Assembly (NCBI RefSeq): GCF_006716315.1
Contig: NZ_VFOV01000001.1
Coordinates: 726,501-790,500 of the forward strand
From: Nocardioides albertanoniae
Lineage (GTDB): Bacteria; Actinomycetota; Actinomycetes; Propionibacteriales; Nocardioidaceae
DNA length: 64,000 bases
Direction of reading: 5' to 3'
The translations under genes were made by a program, and so were the position numbers. This document shows, piece after piece, positions 26,944-36,395 of this stretch (positions are counted from its first letter, which is position 1; each line of letters opens with the position of its first letter). The notes under the pieces are model-generated. The model did not search any database. It was not told the origin of the DNA and saw only the letters and a program-made list of their open reading frames with translations.

Positions 26944-27268
26944 CCGGAGCGCCCTCCTCGGCCGAGAGCACGGCGTCGAGCAGCCCGGGGAACCGCGCAT
27001 CGAGGTCGGCGCGGCGCAGCGAGAGACGCCGCGCGCGGCCGTTCGCCTCGTTGCGGACCACCCCCGAGGTGCGCAGCACCTTCATCAGGTGTGACTTGGT
27101 CGACTTCGGCACGTCCGGGTTGCTCAGGTGGCACTCGGCCATGTCGAGAGGGCCGTCGACCAGCTGCCGCGCGATCGCGAGTCGCTCCGGGTCGCTGAGT
27201 GCGAAGAGCACAGCGGTCAGGGAGAGGTCGGCGCGCTCGGGGTGCGGGAGGTCCGGGGAAGAACTCAT
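26930..27268 (-). CDS. ArsR-type winged-helix regulator
   Basis: 112 residues. The pattern LFALSDPERLAIARQLVDG, then SHLMKVLRTSGVVRNEANGR, is typical of ArsR-family winged helices. No metal-binding CxC or paired cysteines are seen, so it probably senses an organic ligand or acts constitutively. It is divergent from an MFS exporter with an obvious palindromic operator between them, and so is likely the local repressor. Confidence 0.85.
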   Translation of the reverse strand: MSSSPDLPHPERADLSLTAVLFALSDPERLAIARQLVDGPLDMAECHLSNPDVPKSTKSHLMKVLRTSGVVRNEANGRARRLSLRRADLDARFPGLLDAVLSAEEGAPVKQA

Positions 27269-27351
27269 GGTTCGATAATAGTTGCACAGTCAGAGGAAGC
27301 CACGTAGGCTCCTTAATGGTTCGAAATAGTTCGAACTATTAAGGAGTGGAG
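27269..27351. promoter_or_regulatory. ArsR/MFS divergent control region with palindromic operator
   Basis: A perfect 16-bp palindrome AATAGTTCGAACTATT lies at 27325-27340. A related sequence GGTTCGATAATAGTT overlaps the ArsR start side (from 27271), and CCTTAAT/ATTAAGG flank the palindrome at 27311 and 27338. Two operator-like copies therefore cover both promoters. AAGGAG at 27341-27346 is the MFS ribosome binding site. Confidence 0.7.
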
Positions 27352-28560
27352 ATGTCGGCAGGAGTAGTGAGCGACGCGGCGACCGACGCCGTCGCAGGTC
27401 GCCGGGCCGGGGCAGGCGTGGCCGTGGGGGCGGTCGTGCTGATGATGGCCGGAGCCAGCGCTCCGTCGCCCTTCTATCCCGGGCTGACGCTCGACCTCGG
27501 GCTCGCGCCGTGGGTGATGACAGCGGTCTTCGCCGTCTATGCGATCGCGTTGCTGGTCACGCTGCTCGTGCTCGGCTCGGTCTCCGACCATGTCGGCCGT
27601 AGGCCGGTGGTGACCGCGGGGTCCCTCCTCCTGGCCGCCAGCTTCGCGCTCTTCCAGGGCGCTGACACTGCTGCCGTCCTCTTCGGGGCTCGGATCCTGC
27701 AGGGGGTCGCCAGCGGCCTGCTCCTCTCGACCCTCTCTGCCGCCGTCGCCGACTTCGAGCGGCCCTCGCGTCCCGGCTCGGCGGCGGTCGCCAACGCCGT
27801 CGCCCCGATGGTCGGGCTCGCGGTCGGGGCCGTCTCCGCCGGTGTCGTGCTGCAGGTGGCGGGCGATGCGCAGCTGGTCGTCTTCGACACGCTGGTCGTG
27901 CTCTCGCTCCTCCTCGCCGCCGCGGTGTGGCTGATCCCGGAGACCGCTCCGCGACACGAGGGGCTGCTCGCCTCGCTGCGTCCGCGGGTGGCCGTGCCGC
28001 CGGCGATCCGTGGCCTGCTCGCCCGCAGCGCGCCCGCGATCTTCGCCGGCTGGGCCACCGGTGGCCTCTTCCTCTCCCTCGGGGCGGCGATCGTGCGCAC
28101 GGAGCTGGGTGCGACCAGCCATGTCCTCCAGGGGCTGGCGATCGGGGTCCTGGCCGGGTCCGGTGCGGTCGCGGCGTACGTCTTCAGGAACCGCTCCCCG
28201 CGGGTGACGACGCTCTACGGCACGGCTGCCCTCGCCGGCGGCACCGCGCTCAGCCTGCTCGCGCTCCCGACCGGGTCGCCGGTGGCCTACCTGGTCGCGG
28301 TCGTGGTCGCCGGATCCGGTTTCGGTACGGCGTTCTTCGGCATCCTGCGCACGATCATGCCGCTGCTGCCGGCCCATGAGCGGGCCGAGGTCTTCGCGGT
28401 GATCTTCATCGTGTCCTACCTGGCCTTCGGTGTCCCGGCCGTCGTCGCGGGGCTGCTGACCCCGCAGATCGGGCTCGCCGCCACGACCTACGCCTACGGT
28501 GCCGTCGTCATAGCGCTCTCCGCGACGGCCGGGCTGCTGCGCTGGCGCAGCGACCACTGA
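27352..28560 (+). CDS. MFS efflux transporter, 12-helix type
   Basis: 402 residues from the ATG at 27352, preferred over the GTG at 27346 because AAGGAG ends five bases before the ATG. About 12 helices. The loop motif GSVSDHVGRRPVVTAG is intact, and the LQGVASGLLLSTLSAAV region is typical of sugar/drug exporters. It is paired with and probably repressed by the divergent ArsR protein. Substrate unknown. Confidence 0.85.
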   Translation: MSAGVVSDAATDAVAGRRAGAGVAVGAVVLMMAGASAPSPFYPGLTLDLGLAPWVMTAVFAVYAIALLVTLLVLGSVSDHVGRRPVVTAGSLLLAASFALFQGADTAAVLFGARILQGVASGLLLSTLSAAVADFERPSRPGSAAVANAVAPMVGLAVGAVSAGVVLQVAGDAQLVVFDTLVVLSLLLAAAVWLIPETAPRHEGLLASLRPRVAVPPAIRGLLARSAPAIFAGWATGGLFLSLGAAIVRTELGATSHVLQGLAIGVLAGSGAVAAYVFRNRSPRVTTLYGTAALAGGTALSLLALPTGSPVAYLVAVVVAGSGFGTAFFGILRTIMPLLPAHERAEVFAVIFIVSYLAFGVPAVVAGLLTPQIGLAATTYAYGAVVIALSATAGLLRWRSDH

Positions 28561-28573
28561 TCTCTCAGGTGAT

Positions 28574-29170
28574 CTAACGGGCCAGCGCGCCACCGTGGGT
28601 GGCGAGCTTGCGGGCGACCTCGGCGAGGTCGGCACGCCAGACGTCCTCGGGGCCGGGCGGCAGGATGTCGTCCCAGTCGGGGGAGAAGCTGCCGCGCACG
28701 GAGAGCAGGCCCTTCGGGCGGGCCAGGAACCACATGTGCAGGTGCTCGGCGCCGTCGCCGATGCGCATCGCGTGGCAGCGGGCGATGTTGGGGAGGCTCT
28801 CCACGATCCGGGCGATCCGCACGGTGAGCACACCGAACTCTGCCGCCTGGTGCTCGTCGAGGTCGGGCAGGTCGTAGTGCTCGAGCGGCTCGAGCATCAG
28901 CACGAGCGGCAGGCCGGACTGCTGCAGATGCTTCACCCGCCAGCTCTCGTCCTGCCAGATAACGCCGGGCAGATCGGTGCCGCACAGGTTGCAGTCGGCC
29001 CCGTCCTTGCCACGGCGTGGCTCCTCGGCGCCGGGCGCCGCGAGCGGCTTCGGAGCGATCTCCCCGTCGCGTACGACCCACGGGAAGACATCCCATTCGG
29101 TCACGCTCGGCGTGGGCAGGTCGCCGCCGGCCTGGACGCGGGCATAGATCTCTTCAGCTGTCTCGGCCAT
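28574..29170 (-). CDS. HIT-like domain protein
   Basis: 198 residues from the ATG at 29170. A CNLC pair near residue 60 could hold zinc, as in GalT/HIT proteins. The C-terminal part has GAEHLHMWFLARP, matching the His-x-His core of the HIT nucleotide-binding site, though the full three-histidine HxHxH is not obvious. HIT proteins hydrolyse or transfer nucleoside monophosphates. It is divergent from purC, with a strong inverted repeat between them. Confidence 0.68.
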   Translation of the reverse strand: MAETAEEIYARVQAGGDLPTPSVTEWDVFPWVVRDGEIAPKPLAAPGAEEPRRGKDGADCNLCGTDLPGVIWQDESWRVKHLQQSGLPLVLMLEPLEHYDLPDLDEHQAAEFGVLTVRIARIVESLPNIARCHAMRIGDGAEHLHMWFLARPKGLLSVRGSFSPDWDDILPPGPEDVWRADLAEVARKLATHGGALAR

Positions 29171-29197
29171 GGCTCGAACGATGCCACAGTGGGCGTA

Positions 29198-29272
29198 GAT
29201 GTAACACGCCGTTTGCAGGACTATCGGGTCGTTCCGAGAGGGCGAGCAGCCCCACGAACGACGTGTTACATC
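29198..29272. repeat. Inverted repeat between the HIT-like gene and purC
   Basis: GATGTAACACG at 29198-29208 pairs perfectly with 29262-29272, and the match extends to 15 of 16 bases. A second nested pair GTCGTTC/GAACGAC lies inside. It stands upstream of both genes and could be an operator or a REP-like element. Confidence 0.6.
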
Positions 29273-29303
29273 CCGCGACGGCATCGCCGCCTCCGCGATC
29301 TCT

Positions 29304-29315
29304 TAGGCTGGCCCT
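29304..29315 (+). promoter_or_regulatory. Leaderless-type -10 of purC
   Basis: TAGGCT (29304-29309), six bases before the GTG at 29316. Confidence 0.6.
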
Positions 29316-30224
29316 GTGGCTGAACTCAACATCCCGCAGGCTCCGGCGATCCCGGGCGCGAAGCACCTCCACTCCGGCAAGGTGCGCGACCTCTACGAGC
29401 TCGAGGAAGGTCCGTACGCCGGCCAGCTGCTGATGGTCGCCAGCGACCGCATCTCGGCGTTCGACCACGTCTTCGACACGGTCATCCCCGACAAGGGTGA
29501 GATCCTCACCAGGCTGTCGCTGTGGTGGTTCGAGCAGTTCGAGGACCTGGTGCCGACCCACGTGCTCTCGACCGACGTGCCGGAGTCGGTGGCCGGCCGT
29601 GCGGTGGTCGCCCAGAAGCTCCACATGCTCCCCGTCGAGTGCGTCGCGCGCGGCTATCTGACCGGCTCGGGCCTGCGGGAGTACGCCGAGACCGGCGAGG
29701 TCTGCGGCATCCGTCTGGTCGACGGCCTGGTCGACGGCTCCCGTCTCACCCCGCCGATCTTCACGCCGGCAACAAAGGCCGAGATCGGTGACCATGACGA
29801 GAACGTCACCTACGAGTACGTCTCGAAGCTGATCGGTGAGGACGATGCCGCCGAGCTGCGTCGGCTGACCCTCGACATCTACCAGCGCGCCGACGAGATC
29901 GCGCGCGGCCGTGGCCTCATCCTGGCCGACACCAAGTTCGAGTTCGGCGTGCGGCAGGACGATCTCGGCATCCGCACGATCGTGCTCGCCGACGAGGTGC
30001 TCACGCCCGACTCGAGCCGCTACTGGGACGCGTCGCAGTGGCACCCCGGCTCCGCGATCCCCAGCTTCGACAAGGACGTCATCCGTCGGTGGCTCCTCTC
30101 GCCCGACTCCGGCTGGGACCGTGCCGCGGGCGGCCCGCCGCCGGACCTCCCCGAGGAGATCGTCGAGCGCACCCGGGCGCGGTACGTCGAGGCGTACGAG
30201 AAGCTGACCGGGCTTCGTTTCTGA
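29316..30224 (+). CDS. purC: SAICAR synthetase
   Basis: 302 residues. PurC couples CAIR with aspartate using ATP. Signature segments are HSGKVRDLYEL, the SAICAR signature LPVECVARGYLTGSG, the ITEKPAK-like TPATKAEIGDHDENV, LILADTKFEFG, and DEVLTPDSSRYW. The single-domain long form is usual for actinobacteria. GTG start with leaderless-type -10. It is followed 85 bp later by the acyl-CoA synthetase gene. Confidence 0.97.
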   Translation: MAELNIPQAPAIPGAKHLHSGKVRDLYELEEGPYAGQLLMVASDRISAFDHVFDTVIPDKGEILTRLSLWWFEQFEDLVPTHVLSTDVPESVAGRAVVAQKLHMLPVECVARGYLTGSGLREYAETGEVCGIRLVDGLVDGSRLTPPIFTPATKAEIGDHDENVTYEYVSKLIGEDDAAELRRLTLDIYQRADEIARGRGLILADTKFEFGVRQDDLGIRTIVLADEVLTPDSSRYWDASQWHPGSAIPSFDKDVIRRWLLSPDSGWDRAAGGPPPDLPEEIVERTRARYVEAYEKLTGLRF

Positions 30225-30309
30225 CCAGTTGTTCCTGAGACGCGTGTCGCACTAACTTCGGTGTCGGGGTAGGTTGTGATCCGCACCACGCAGACCCAAT
30301 GGAGGCCAA

Positions 30310-31872
30310 GTGTCCACGTACAACCTCGCTTCGCTGCTCGAAGAGTCCGCCGCGAAACATCTCGAGCGCACCGCGATCGTCCTCGGTGACATCCGTCTGA
30401 GCTACGCCCAGGTCGACGGCGCCGCCAACCAGGTGGCCAACCTGCTGGCGAGCAAGGGCATCGGCGCGGGCGACCGGGTCGCCCTGATGAGCCCGAACCT
30501 GCCCTACTTCACGATGGTCTACTTCGGCATCCTCAAGGCCGGGGCGACCGTCGTGCCGCTCAACGTGCTGCTCAAGGGGCGCGAGGTCGCCTACCACCTC
30601 GAGGACTCCGACGCGAAGGCCCTCTTCGCCTTCGAGGGCACGCCCGAGCTCGCCATCGGTGCGGAGGCCCACGCGGGTGCGCAGGCTGCCGGGGTCGAGA
30701 ACTTCTTCGTGATCACCGCCGACCCGACCGCACCCTCGCCGATCGAGGGCGTCACCACTCTGGGTCAGGGCATCGGCACCCAGCCGCCCACCTTCGACAC
30801 GGTCGCCACCGACGAGGACGACACCGCGGTCATCCTCTACACCTCCGGCACCACCGGGCAGCCCAAGGGCGCCGAGCTGCGCCACCGCAACATGCGCGAC
30901 AACGCGCTGGCCGGTGCCGACCTCTTCGGTGCCGACGCCGAGCGCCCCGACACCTATCTGGCGGTGCTGCCCCTCTTCCACGCGTTCGGCCAGACCGTCG
31001 TGCAGAACGGCGCGATCGCCTTCGGCGGCACCGTCGTGCTGCTGCCACGCTTCGAAGCCAACGCCGCGCTGGCCACGATGCTCAAGGAGAGCGTGACCTT
31101 CTTCGCCGGTGTGCCGACGATGTACTGGGGCCTGCTCGGGGCCCTCTCCGAGGACGTCGACGTGGCCACCATCGCCAAGAACCTGCGCGTCGCCGCCGCC
31201 GGTGGCTCGGCGCTCCCGGTCGAGATCCACAAGGAGTTCGAGAAGCGCTTCGGCGTGACCATCCTCGAGGGCTACGGCCTCTCCGAGACGTCTCCGGTGG
31301 CCTCCTTCTCCGTCTACGGCCAGCCGGTGCGCCCCGGTTCGATCGGTGTCCCGATCCCCGGGGTCGAGATGAAGCTCGTCGACCCGGCGTCGTGGGACGA
31401 GGTCGAGTGGACCCCGGAGGCGATCGGCGAGATCGCGATCAAGGGCCCCAACATCTTCAAGGGCTACTTCAACCGCCCCGAGGCCACCGCCGAGGTGCTC
31501 ACCGACGAGGGCTGGTTCCGCTCCGGCGACCTCGCCAAGCGCGACGAGGACGGGTGGTACTACATCGTCGACCGCGCCAAGGAGCTCATCATCCGCGGCG
31601 GCTTCAACGTCTACCCGCGTGAGATCGAAGAGGTCCTGCTCACCCACCCGGCGGTCTCGCTGGCCGCCGTCATCGGCGTCCCGCACGACTCCCACGGCGA
31701 GGAGATCAAGGCCGTCCTCGTGCTCAAGCCCGGCGCCTCGGCGACCCCCGAGGAGATCGTCGAGTGGAGCAAGGAGCAGATGGCGGCCTACAAGTACCCC
31801 CGCGTCGTCACCATCGTCGACGCCCTCCCCATGACCGCCACCGGCAAGATCCTCAAGCGCGAGCTCAAGTAG
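30310..31872 (+). CDS. Long-chain fatty-acid/acyl-CoA synthetase (AMP-forming)
   Basis: 520 residues of the ANL superfamily. It activates a carboxylic acid as acyl-AMP, then acyl-CoA. The P-loop LYTSGTTGQPKGAE, the GYGLSETSPVASF segment, the hinge WFRSGDLAKRDEDGWYYIVDR and the C-terminal lysine PMTATGKILKREL are all intact. The FadD type is most likely; chain length cannot be judged. The start is GTG at 30310 with GGAGG at 30301-30305. A perfect terminator hairpin follows. Confidence 0.92.
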   Translation: MSTYNLASLLEESAAKHLERTAIVLGDIRLSYAQVDGAANQVANLLASKGIGAGDRVALMSPNLPYFTMVYFGILKAGATVVPLNVLLKGREVAYHLEDSDAKALFAFEGTPELAIGAEAHAGAQAAGVENFFVITADPTAPSPIEGVTTLGQGIGTQPPTFDTVATDEDDTAVILYTSGTTGQPKGAELRHRNMRDNALAGADLFGADAERPDTYLAVLPLFHAFGQTVVQNGAIAFGGTVVLLPRFEANAALATMLKESVTFFAGVPTMYWGLLGALSEDVDVATIAKNLRVAAAGGSALPVEIHKEFEKRFGVTILEGYGLSETSPVASFSVYGQPVRPGSIGVPIPGVEMKLVDPASWDEVEWTPEAIGEIAIKGPNIFKGYFNRPEATAEVLTDEGWFRSGDLAKRDEDGWYYIVDRAKELIIRGGFNVYPREIEEVLLTHPAVSLAAVIGVPHDSHGEEIKAVLVLKPGASATPEEIVEWSKEQMAAYKYPRVVTIVDALPMTATGKILKRELK

Positions 31873-31902
31873 GTCATTTCGTACGCCGGCACAGCCATAG
31901 CT

Positions 31903-31937
31903 CGAAGGTCGCAGCCACTCGGTGGCTGCGACCTTCG
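31903..31937 (+). terminator. Hairpin terminator at a convergent junction
   Basis: A perfect 16-bp stem (31903-31918 with 31922-31937) with a three-base loop. It lies between the acyl-CoA synthetase stop and the stop of the convergent MFS gene and probably serves both. Confidence 0.85.
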
Positions 31938-31944
31938 GCATGGA

Positions 31945-33537
31945 TCACCGATGAGCCTCGGTGACATCGTCGGCCGGCTCGTTGGCTCGCTGAGGACCAC
32001 GGGCAAGGACATAGATGAACAGGATGGTCATCACCGCGGCTCCGGCCCACATCGCGTCCTGCCATCCTGCGACGAACGACTCCTGCGCCGCACGGACCAG
32101 GGCAGGGGCTTTGTCGCCGGCGCCGCCCGCGGCGGCGACGGCGTTCGCGATGCCCTCGCGGGCGGAGTCCGCGACGTCGTTCGGAACTCCGGCGAGATGA
32201 TCGTCGATCGCGCCCTTGTAACCGGCTGAGAGGACGGCTCCGAGGAGGGCGATGCCCAGTGCGGTGCCGAGCTCGCGGGTGACGTCGTTGAGGGCGGACG
32301 CGACGCCTTGGCGGTCCCGGGGCAGTGAGCCGGTGATCGCCTCGGTCGACGGCGTCATGGACAGACCCATGCCGAGGCCCATGGCGAGCATCCCGGGCAG
32401 GACCGCGAGATAGCCACCTTCGATGGAGACCAGGCTGGCCATGAGGGCAAGCCCGGTGCCGACAAGGAGGATGCCGGTGGCCATGGTGGCTCGTGCTCCG
32501 ATGCGGGCGGCGACCCGTGGGGCGAGGCCGGAGGCGAGCATCATCAGCAACGCCATCGGCATCATCGCCAACGTGGCCCGCAGCGCTGACCACCCGAGCA
32601 CTGCCTGGAGGAACGGGAAGAGCACCACGAAGATCCCTGCCTGCACGCCGAAGACCACCAGCAGTGCGACCGATCCGCTGGCCAGGCTCCGCTCGCGAAA
32701 GAGCCGGACGTCGAGCAGGGGCGCCATCTGGCGCACCTCCCAGGCGACGAAGGCGACGGCGGCGATGGTGCCACCGATCAGTCCGATCATCGTCGCCGGT
32801 TCCGTCCAGCCGTGGACCGGACCCTCGTGGAGGGCGAAGATCAGCCCGAGTACGGCGAGGACGGAGGTGGTCGACCCGATGGTGTCGAACCTGTGCTGGC
32901 TGTCCTCGCGCGAGTTGGGCACGGAGCGCACGATCATCGCGACCGCGACCAGAACGAGCGCGACCGGCAGGACGAAGAGCCAGCGCCAGGTGGCGACGTC
33001 GACGAGCAGCGCGGACAGGTACATGCCCAGGATTCCGCCACCGCCGGCGACGCCGGTCCACACGCCGATCCCCTTGGCACGTTCCTCCTCGGGGAAGGTC
33101 GAGGTGATCACCGCGAGGGTGACCGGCATGATCATGGCCGCGCCTACGCCGGAGACGAATCGTGAGGCGAGCATCATCTCCGAGGAGGTGGCCAGGCCGG
33201 CTGTCACGTTAGCGATACCGAAGACCATGAGTCCGACGAGCAACACCGGTTTGCGGCCGATCCGGTCTCCGAGGGCGCCAAGCGGCAGTAGCAGCGCGGC
33301 GAGGCTGATCGTGTAGATGTTGATGAACCACAGCACGGTGCTCTGTGAGGCGTCGAACTCGACGGCCAGATCGGGCTGCGCCACGTTGAGGCCGGTGACC
33401 GAGGCGATGACTGCCATCAGCGCGATGCAGACCGCGATCAGGATCGCGCGGCGTTGCCGCGCGTCATGAATGGTGGGGTCACCCTCCTCGACCGAGTCGC
33501 CCGGGTCGGTGCTGATGATCGGTGGATTGGTGCTCAA
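31945..33537 (-). CDS. MFS drug exporter, DHA2 type
   Basis: 530 residues from the TTG at 33537, chosen because AAGGAAG stands six bases upstream; the frame stays open further but would overlap the divergent regulator. About 14 helices, motif A LGDRIGRKPVLLVG, and the helix-5 region GMYLSALLV are present. The C-terminal loop and last helix are normal (MTILFIYVLARGP). It is divergent from the XRE-cupin regulator, which likely controls it. Confidence 0.85.
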   Translation of the reverse strand: MSTNPPIISTDPGDSVEEGDPTIHDARQRRAILIAVCIALMAVIASVTGLNVAQPDLAVEFDASQSTVLWFINIYTISLAALLLPLGALGDRIGRKPVLLVGLMVFGIANVTAGLATSSEMMLASRFVSGVGAAMIMPVTLAVITSTFPEEERAKGIGVWTGVAGGGGILGMYLSALLVDVATWRWLFVLPVALVLVAVAMIVRSVPNSREDSQHRFDTIGSTTSVLAVLGLIFALHEGPVHGWTEPATMIGLIGGTIAAVAFVAWEVRQMAPLLDVRLFRERSLASGSVALLVVFGVQAGIFVVLFPFLQAVLGWSALRATLAMMPMALLMMLASGLAPRVAARIGARATMATGILLVGTGLALMASLVSIEGGYLAVLPGMLAMGLGMGLSMTPSTEAITGSLPRDRQGVASALNDVTRELGTALGIALLGAVLSAGYKGAIDDHLAGVPNDVADSAREGIANAVAAAGGAGDKAPALVRAAQESFVAGWQDAMWAGAAVMTILFIYVLARGPQRANEPADDVTEAHR

Positions 33538-33608
33538 TGGACTTCCTTTCAGATCCTGCCTGACACTGGATTCGATGGTCCGAAGTTCTGTGCGGATTCG
33601 CAAACGTT

Positions 33609-33624
33609 GTTGCCGATTGGCAAC
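33609..33624. promoter_or_regulatory. Operator-like dyad between MFS and XRE-cupin genes
   Basis: GTTGCC-GATT-GGCAAC, a perfect 6+6 dyad. It covers the -10 candidate CAACAT (33621-33626) of the regulator gene, six bases before its ATG, and lies about 70 bases upstream of the MFS start. Confidence 0.55.
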
Positions 33625-33632
33625 ATGGGGGC

Positions 33633-34244
33633 ATGGACGACTCGCCCAATCGCACACTCGACGAGGTGGGGCCGCGACTGAAGCAGCTGCGCCAACGTCG
33701 CGACATCACCCTCAGCCACCTGGCTGAGGAGACTGGGATCTCGACCAGCACACTGTCCCGGCTCGAGGCGGGCCTGCGCCGCCCGACCCTGGAACAGCTC
33801 CTTCCCCTGGCGCGGGCCTACGGAGTCACCCTCGACGACCTCGTCGACGCGCCACCTACCGGCAATCCGCGCATCAACCTGCGCCCCATCCCTTGCGCGG
33901 ACGGCTCGATGATCCTGCCCCTGACCCGGAGGCCGGGCGGCATTCAGGCCTACAAGTTCGTCCTTCCCGCCGGCCGCGACGATGCCCACCCCGACCTGCG
34001 TACTCACGAGGGACACGACTGGGTGTACGTCCTCAACGGCAGGCTCCGGCTCGTCCTCGGCGAGCACGACCTGATCCTCGAGCCCGGTGAGGCAGCGGAG
34101 TTCAACACACGCACGCCGCACTGGTTCGCAGCCACCAGCTCAGGACCGGTGGAATACCTCAGCTTGGTCGGCAAGCAAGGGGAACGCGCTCACGTTCGGG
34201 CCGCCCCCAAAGCGCCGAGCGCGCGTCGAGGCGCTGCGAGGTGA
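33633..34244 (+). CDS. XRE-family regulator with C-terminal cupin
   Basis: 203 residues. The helix-turn-helix at about 14-68 includes LSHLAEETGISTSTLSRLEAG. The C-terminal cupin (about 110-180: HEGHDWVYVLNGRLRLVLGE, then LEPGEAAEF) would bind a small ligand. XRE-cupin proteins commonly repress nearby exporters or catabolic genes. Gene order and the overlapping dyad suggest autoregulation and control of the divergent MFS gene. Confidence 0.88.
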   Translation: MDDSPNRTLDEVGPRLKQLRQRRDITLSHLAEETGISTSTLSRLEAGLRRPTLEQLLPLARAYGVTLDDLVDAPPTGNPRINLRPIPCADGSMILPLTRRPGGIQAYKFVLPAGRDDAHPDLRTHEGHDWVYVLNGRLRLVLGEHDLILEPGEAAEFNTRTPHWFAATSSGPVEYLSLVGKQGERAHVRAAPKAPSARRGAAR

Positions 34245-34307
34245 ACTGCCTGCTGGTCCGTGACACCTGGAACGCCCGGACCGCGAGCATCGGTCGTGAC
34301 GTGGCGG

Positions 34308-34931
34308 CTACGGCCTGATGTGATCGTCGCGGTCCACGCCGAGCGCGTCGAGGGCTGCCTCGACGGCTGCGATCCGCCCGGCTCGGTCGGCTGGGATGAG
34401 CTCGACGGAAGCGTGACCGTCGGTGATCCGGATACCCAGGAGCGTGCGGTCCAGGTGGGGGAGCCGCTCGACCTCGACCTGGAGAGCGCTCGATCTCCGG
34501 TCGAGGACCCATCTCGGCTCCGTGTCGCCCGTGCTCCAGACCTCGATGAGACCAGGGCGGACGCCGAGAGCGATCGCCGCGCCGTTGTTGAGGCTGACCA
34601 GGTTCACTCCCAGCGTCCGCGCGTGATCCCTGGTGCCTTTCGACGCGAATCCTGTGATCACGTCGGCATCAGGATGGGCCGCGAGGATTCGTTCGGCCAG
34701 GACGCGCCGGCGGCGGTTCATCATCGGCATGACCAGGATGATCACGATTGCGATCAGGGCCCAGGTCACAGCAACTGTCACCAGGATGTCCACGGCTTGG
34801 CCGTCGGGGCCGAAGGCTCGGACCAGCAGGGTGGCAGCGAGCGGCGTGACACCGAGCGCCACCTTTGCCAGATGACCTCGTCGCTCCGCGCGTTTGCTGA
34901 GCAGGTGGTGTCGTGCGCGTGGCTCGGTCAT
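34308..34931 (-). CDS. Two-helix membrane protein with cytosolic domain, unknown function
   Basis: 207 residues from the ATG at 34931, with GGGAGG eight bases upstream. Two adjacent hydrophobic segments (VALGVTPLAATLLVRAF and a TVAVTWALIAIVIILVM stretch) at about residues 24-72 are followed by a basic loop and a soluble alpha/beta domain (ILAAHPDADVITGFASKGTRDHAR). The layout resembles proteins that anchor a regulatory domain to the membrane. No family recognised. Confidence 0.65.
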   Translation of the reverse strand: MTEPRARHHLLSKRAERRGHLAKVALGVTPLAATLLVRAFGPDGQAVDILVTVAVTWALIAIVIILVMPMMNRRRRVLAERILAAHPDADVITGFASKGTRDHARTLGVNLVSLNNGAAIALGVRPGLIEVWSTGDTEPRWVLDRRSSALQVEVERLPHLDRTLLGIRITDGHASVELIPADRAGRIAAVEAALDALGVDRDDHIRP

Positions 34932-35070
34932 CGGGGGACCTCCCAGGATTCTGGTGGAACCGGATTGTTGCGTGCTGGGACGCGGAAGGCCATGGATTTC
35001 GGGATCACCGGCAACCACGCACGGTGAACCGCAACGGCAGGCACCCTGAGCCACGGTCGTCGGGCGGCGG

Positions 35071-36315
35071 TCACCTGATGGACCGCTCGCTCCGTGACGG
35101 TGTGCGGAAGCCGAGCATCGGTCGGGAGGTTGCGCCGACGGCGGCGAGGGCGAGGAGACAGGCGATGCCGCCGCTGACCAGGGCGAACGAGCCGGACGTC
35201 AGCTGAGCGACGGCGCCGCCGCGGAGGTCGCCGAGCTCCGGCCCGCCGGTGCCGATGATCATCTCGACCGCTGCGGTGCGGCCACGCAGGTCGTCGGGCA
35301 CGGCGAGCTGGATCAGGGTGCCGCGGGTGACCACGCTGACCGAGTCGGCCGCGCCGGCGATGGCGAGCAGGCCGAGGCAGAGCCACGGCGCGGTGACCAG
35401 GCCGACCGCACCCACACTGATGCCCCACACCGCGGCGGCACCGATCGTGACCAGGCCCGGGCGGGTGCGCCTGGTGAACGTGCCCGAAACCAGCGAGGCT
35501 GCCACGCCACCGACCGCGATCGAGGTCAGGAAGAGCCCGAGCGTACGCGGGTCGCCGCCGAACCTCTCCTCGTTGATGACGGGGAACAGGCTCACCGGCA
35601 TCGCCAGGACGGTCGCGGCCAGATCTACGAGGAGCACACCGCGGATGACCGGCTGCGTGGCGGCGAACCGGAGGCCCTCGAGGATTCCGCCGCCGTTGGT
35701 GCGCTGTGCCGGGGCGAGACGGGGGAGGCCGGCGACGCCGAGGAACCCGGCGGCGAAGGAGGCCGCGTCGACGGCGTACGCGATCTCGAGGCCGGCATAG
35801 CCGATGATCAGCCCGCCCAGCGCGGGGCCGAGGAGCATCGACCCCTGGAAGCTCAGCCGGTTGAGCGCGAGGCCGGCGCCGACCTGGTCGGCGGGCAGCA
35901 GGCGGGGGATCACTCCCATGCCTGCGGGTGCGGCCACGGAGCCGGCGGCCGCCATCGCGGCGACCAGGAGCAGGACGACACCGAGCGACGACGGCGAGGT
36001 GCCCAGCCAGAGAGCCTGCGTCATCAGCAGCACTGCCAGGACCAGCTGCACGATGTTGGTCGTCATCAGGATCGTGCGTCGGTCGACACGGTCGGCGACC
36101 GATCCGCCCCAGAGCCCGACGGTCAGCATCGGCACGAGCTGTGCGATCGCGACACTGCCGGACCAGAACGGGCTGTGGGTCGCCTCCCAGACCTGGAACA
36201 TCACCGCGACGATCGTGATCTGCCCACCGAGCCCCGAGATCGCGCGCCCGATGAAGAAACGCCGGAAAGCGGGTGACGTACGCAACGGGGTGATGTCGAT
36301 CAGCAGGTGGCGCAC
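35071..36315 (-). CDS. MFS transporter, EntS-like (MFS_3)
   Basis: 414 residues, 12 helices. [24 protein letters not shown] and [15 protein letters not shown] match the EntS/MFS_3 group, whose best-known member exports enterobactin. No siderophore genes are nearby, so the cargo is open. The start is GTG at 36315, with TAGGAT eight bases upstream on the - strand. It is divergent from purS and has no adjacent regulator. Confidence 0.83.
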   Translation of the reverse strand: MRHLLIDITPLRTSPAFRRFFIGRAISGLGGQITIVAVMFQVWEATHSPFWSGSVAIAQLVPMLTVGLWGGSVADRVDRRTILMTTNIVQLVLAVLLMTQALWLGTSPSSLGVVLLLVAAMAAAGSVAAPAGMGVIPRLLPADQVGAGLALNRLSFQGSMLLGPALGGLIIGYAGLEIAYAVDAASFAAGFLGVAGLPRLAPAQRTNGGGILEGLRFAATQPVIRGVLLVDLAATVLAMPVSLFPVINEERFGGDPRTLGLFLTSIAVGGVAASLVSGTFTRRTRPGLVTIGAAAVWGISVGAVGLVTAPWLCLGLLAIAGAADSVSVVTRGTLIQLAVPDDLRGRTAAVEMIIGTGGPELGDLRGGAVAQLTSGSFALVSGGIACLLALAAVGATSRPMLGFRTPSRSERSIR

Positions 36316-36383
36316 GAGGATCGATCCTAAGGACCGGGCGCGTCGAGGTGCGAACGGTTTAGGTGAGCGGCGTACGCCCGACC

Positions 36384-36395
36384 TAGACTGCAGCC
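36384..36395 (+). promoter_or_regulatory. Leaderless-type -10 of purS
   Basis: TAGACT (36384-36389), six bases before the ATG at 36396. Confidence 0.6.

Noticed and set aside
36316..36395. Purine riboswitch before purS
   Set aside because: The gap is only 80 bases, the -10 is six bases from the ATG, and no conserved riboswitch core is visible.
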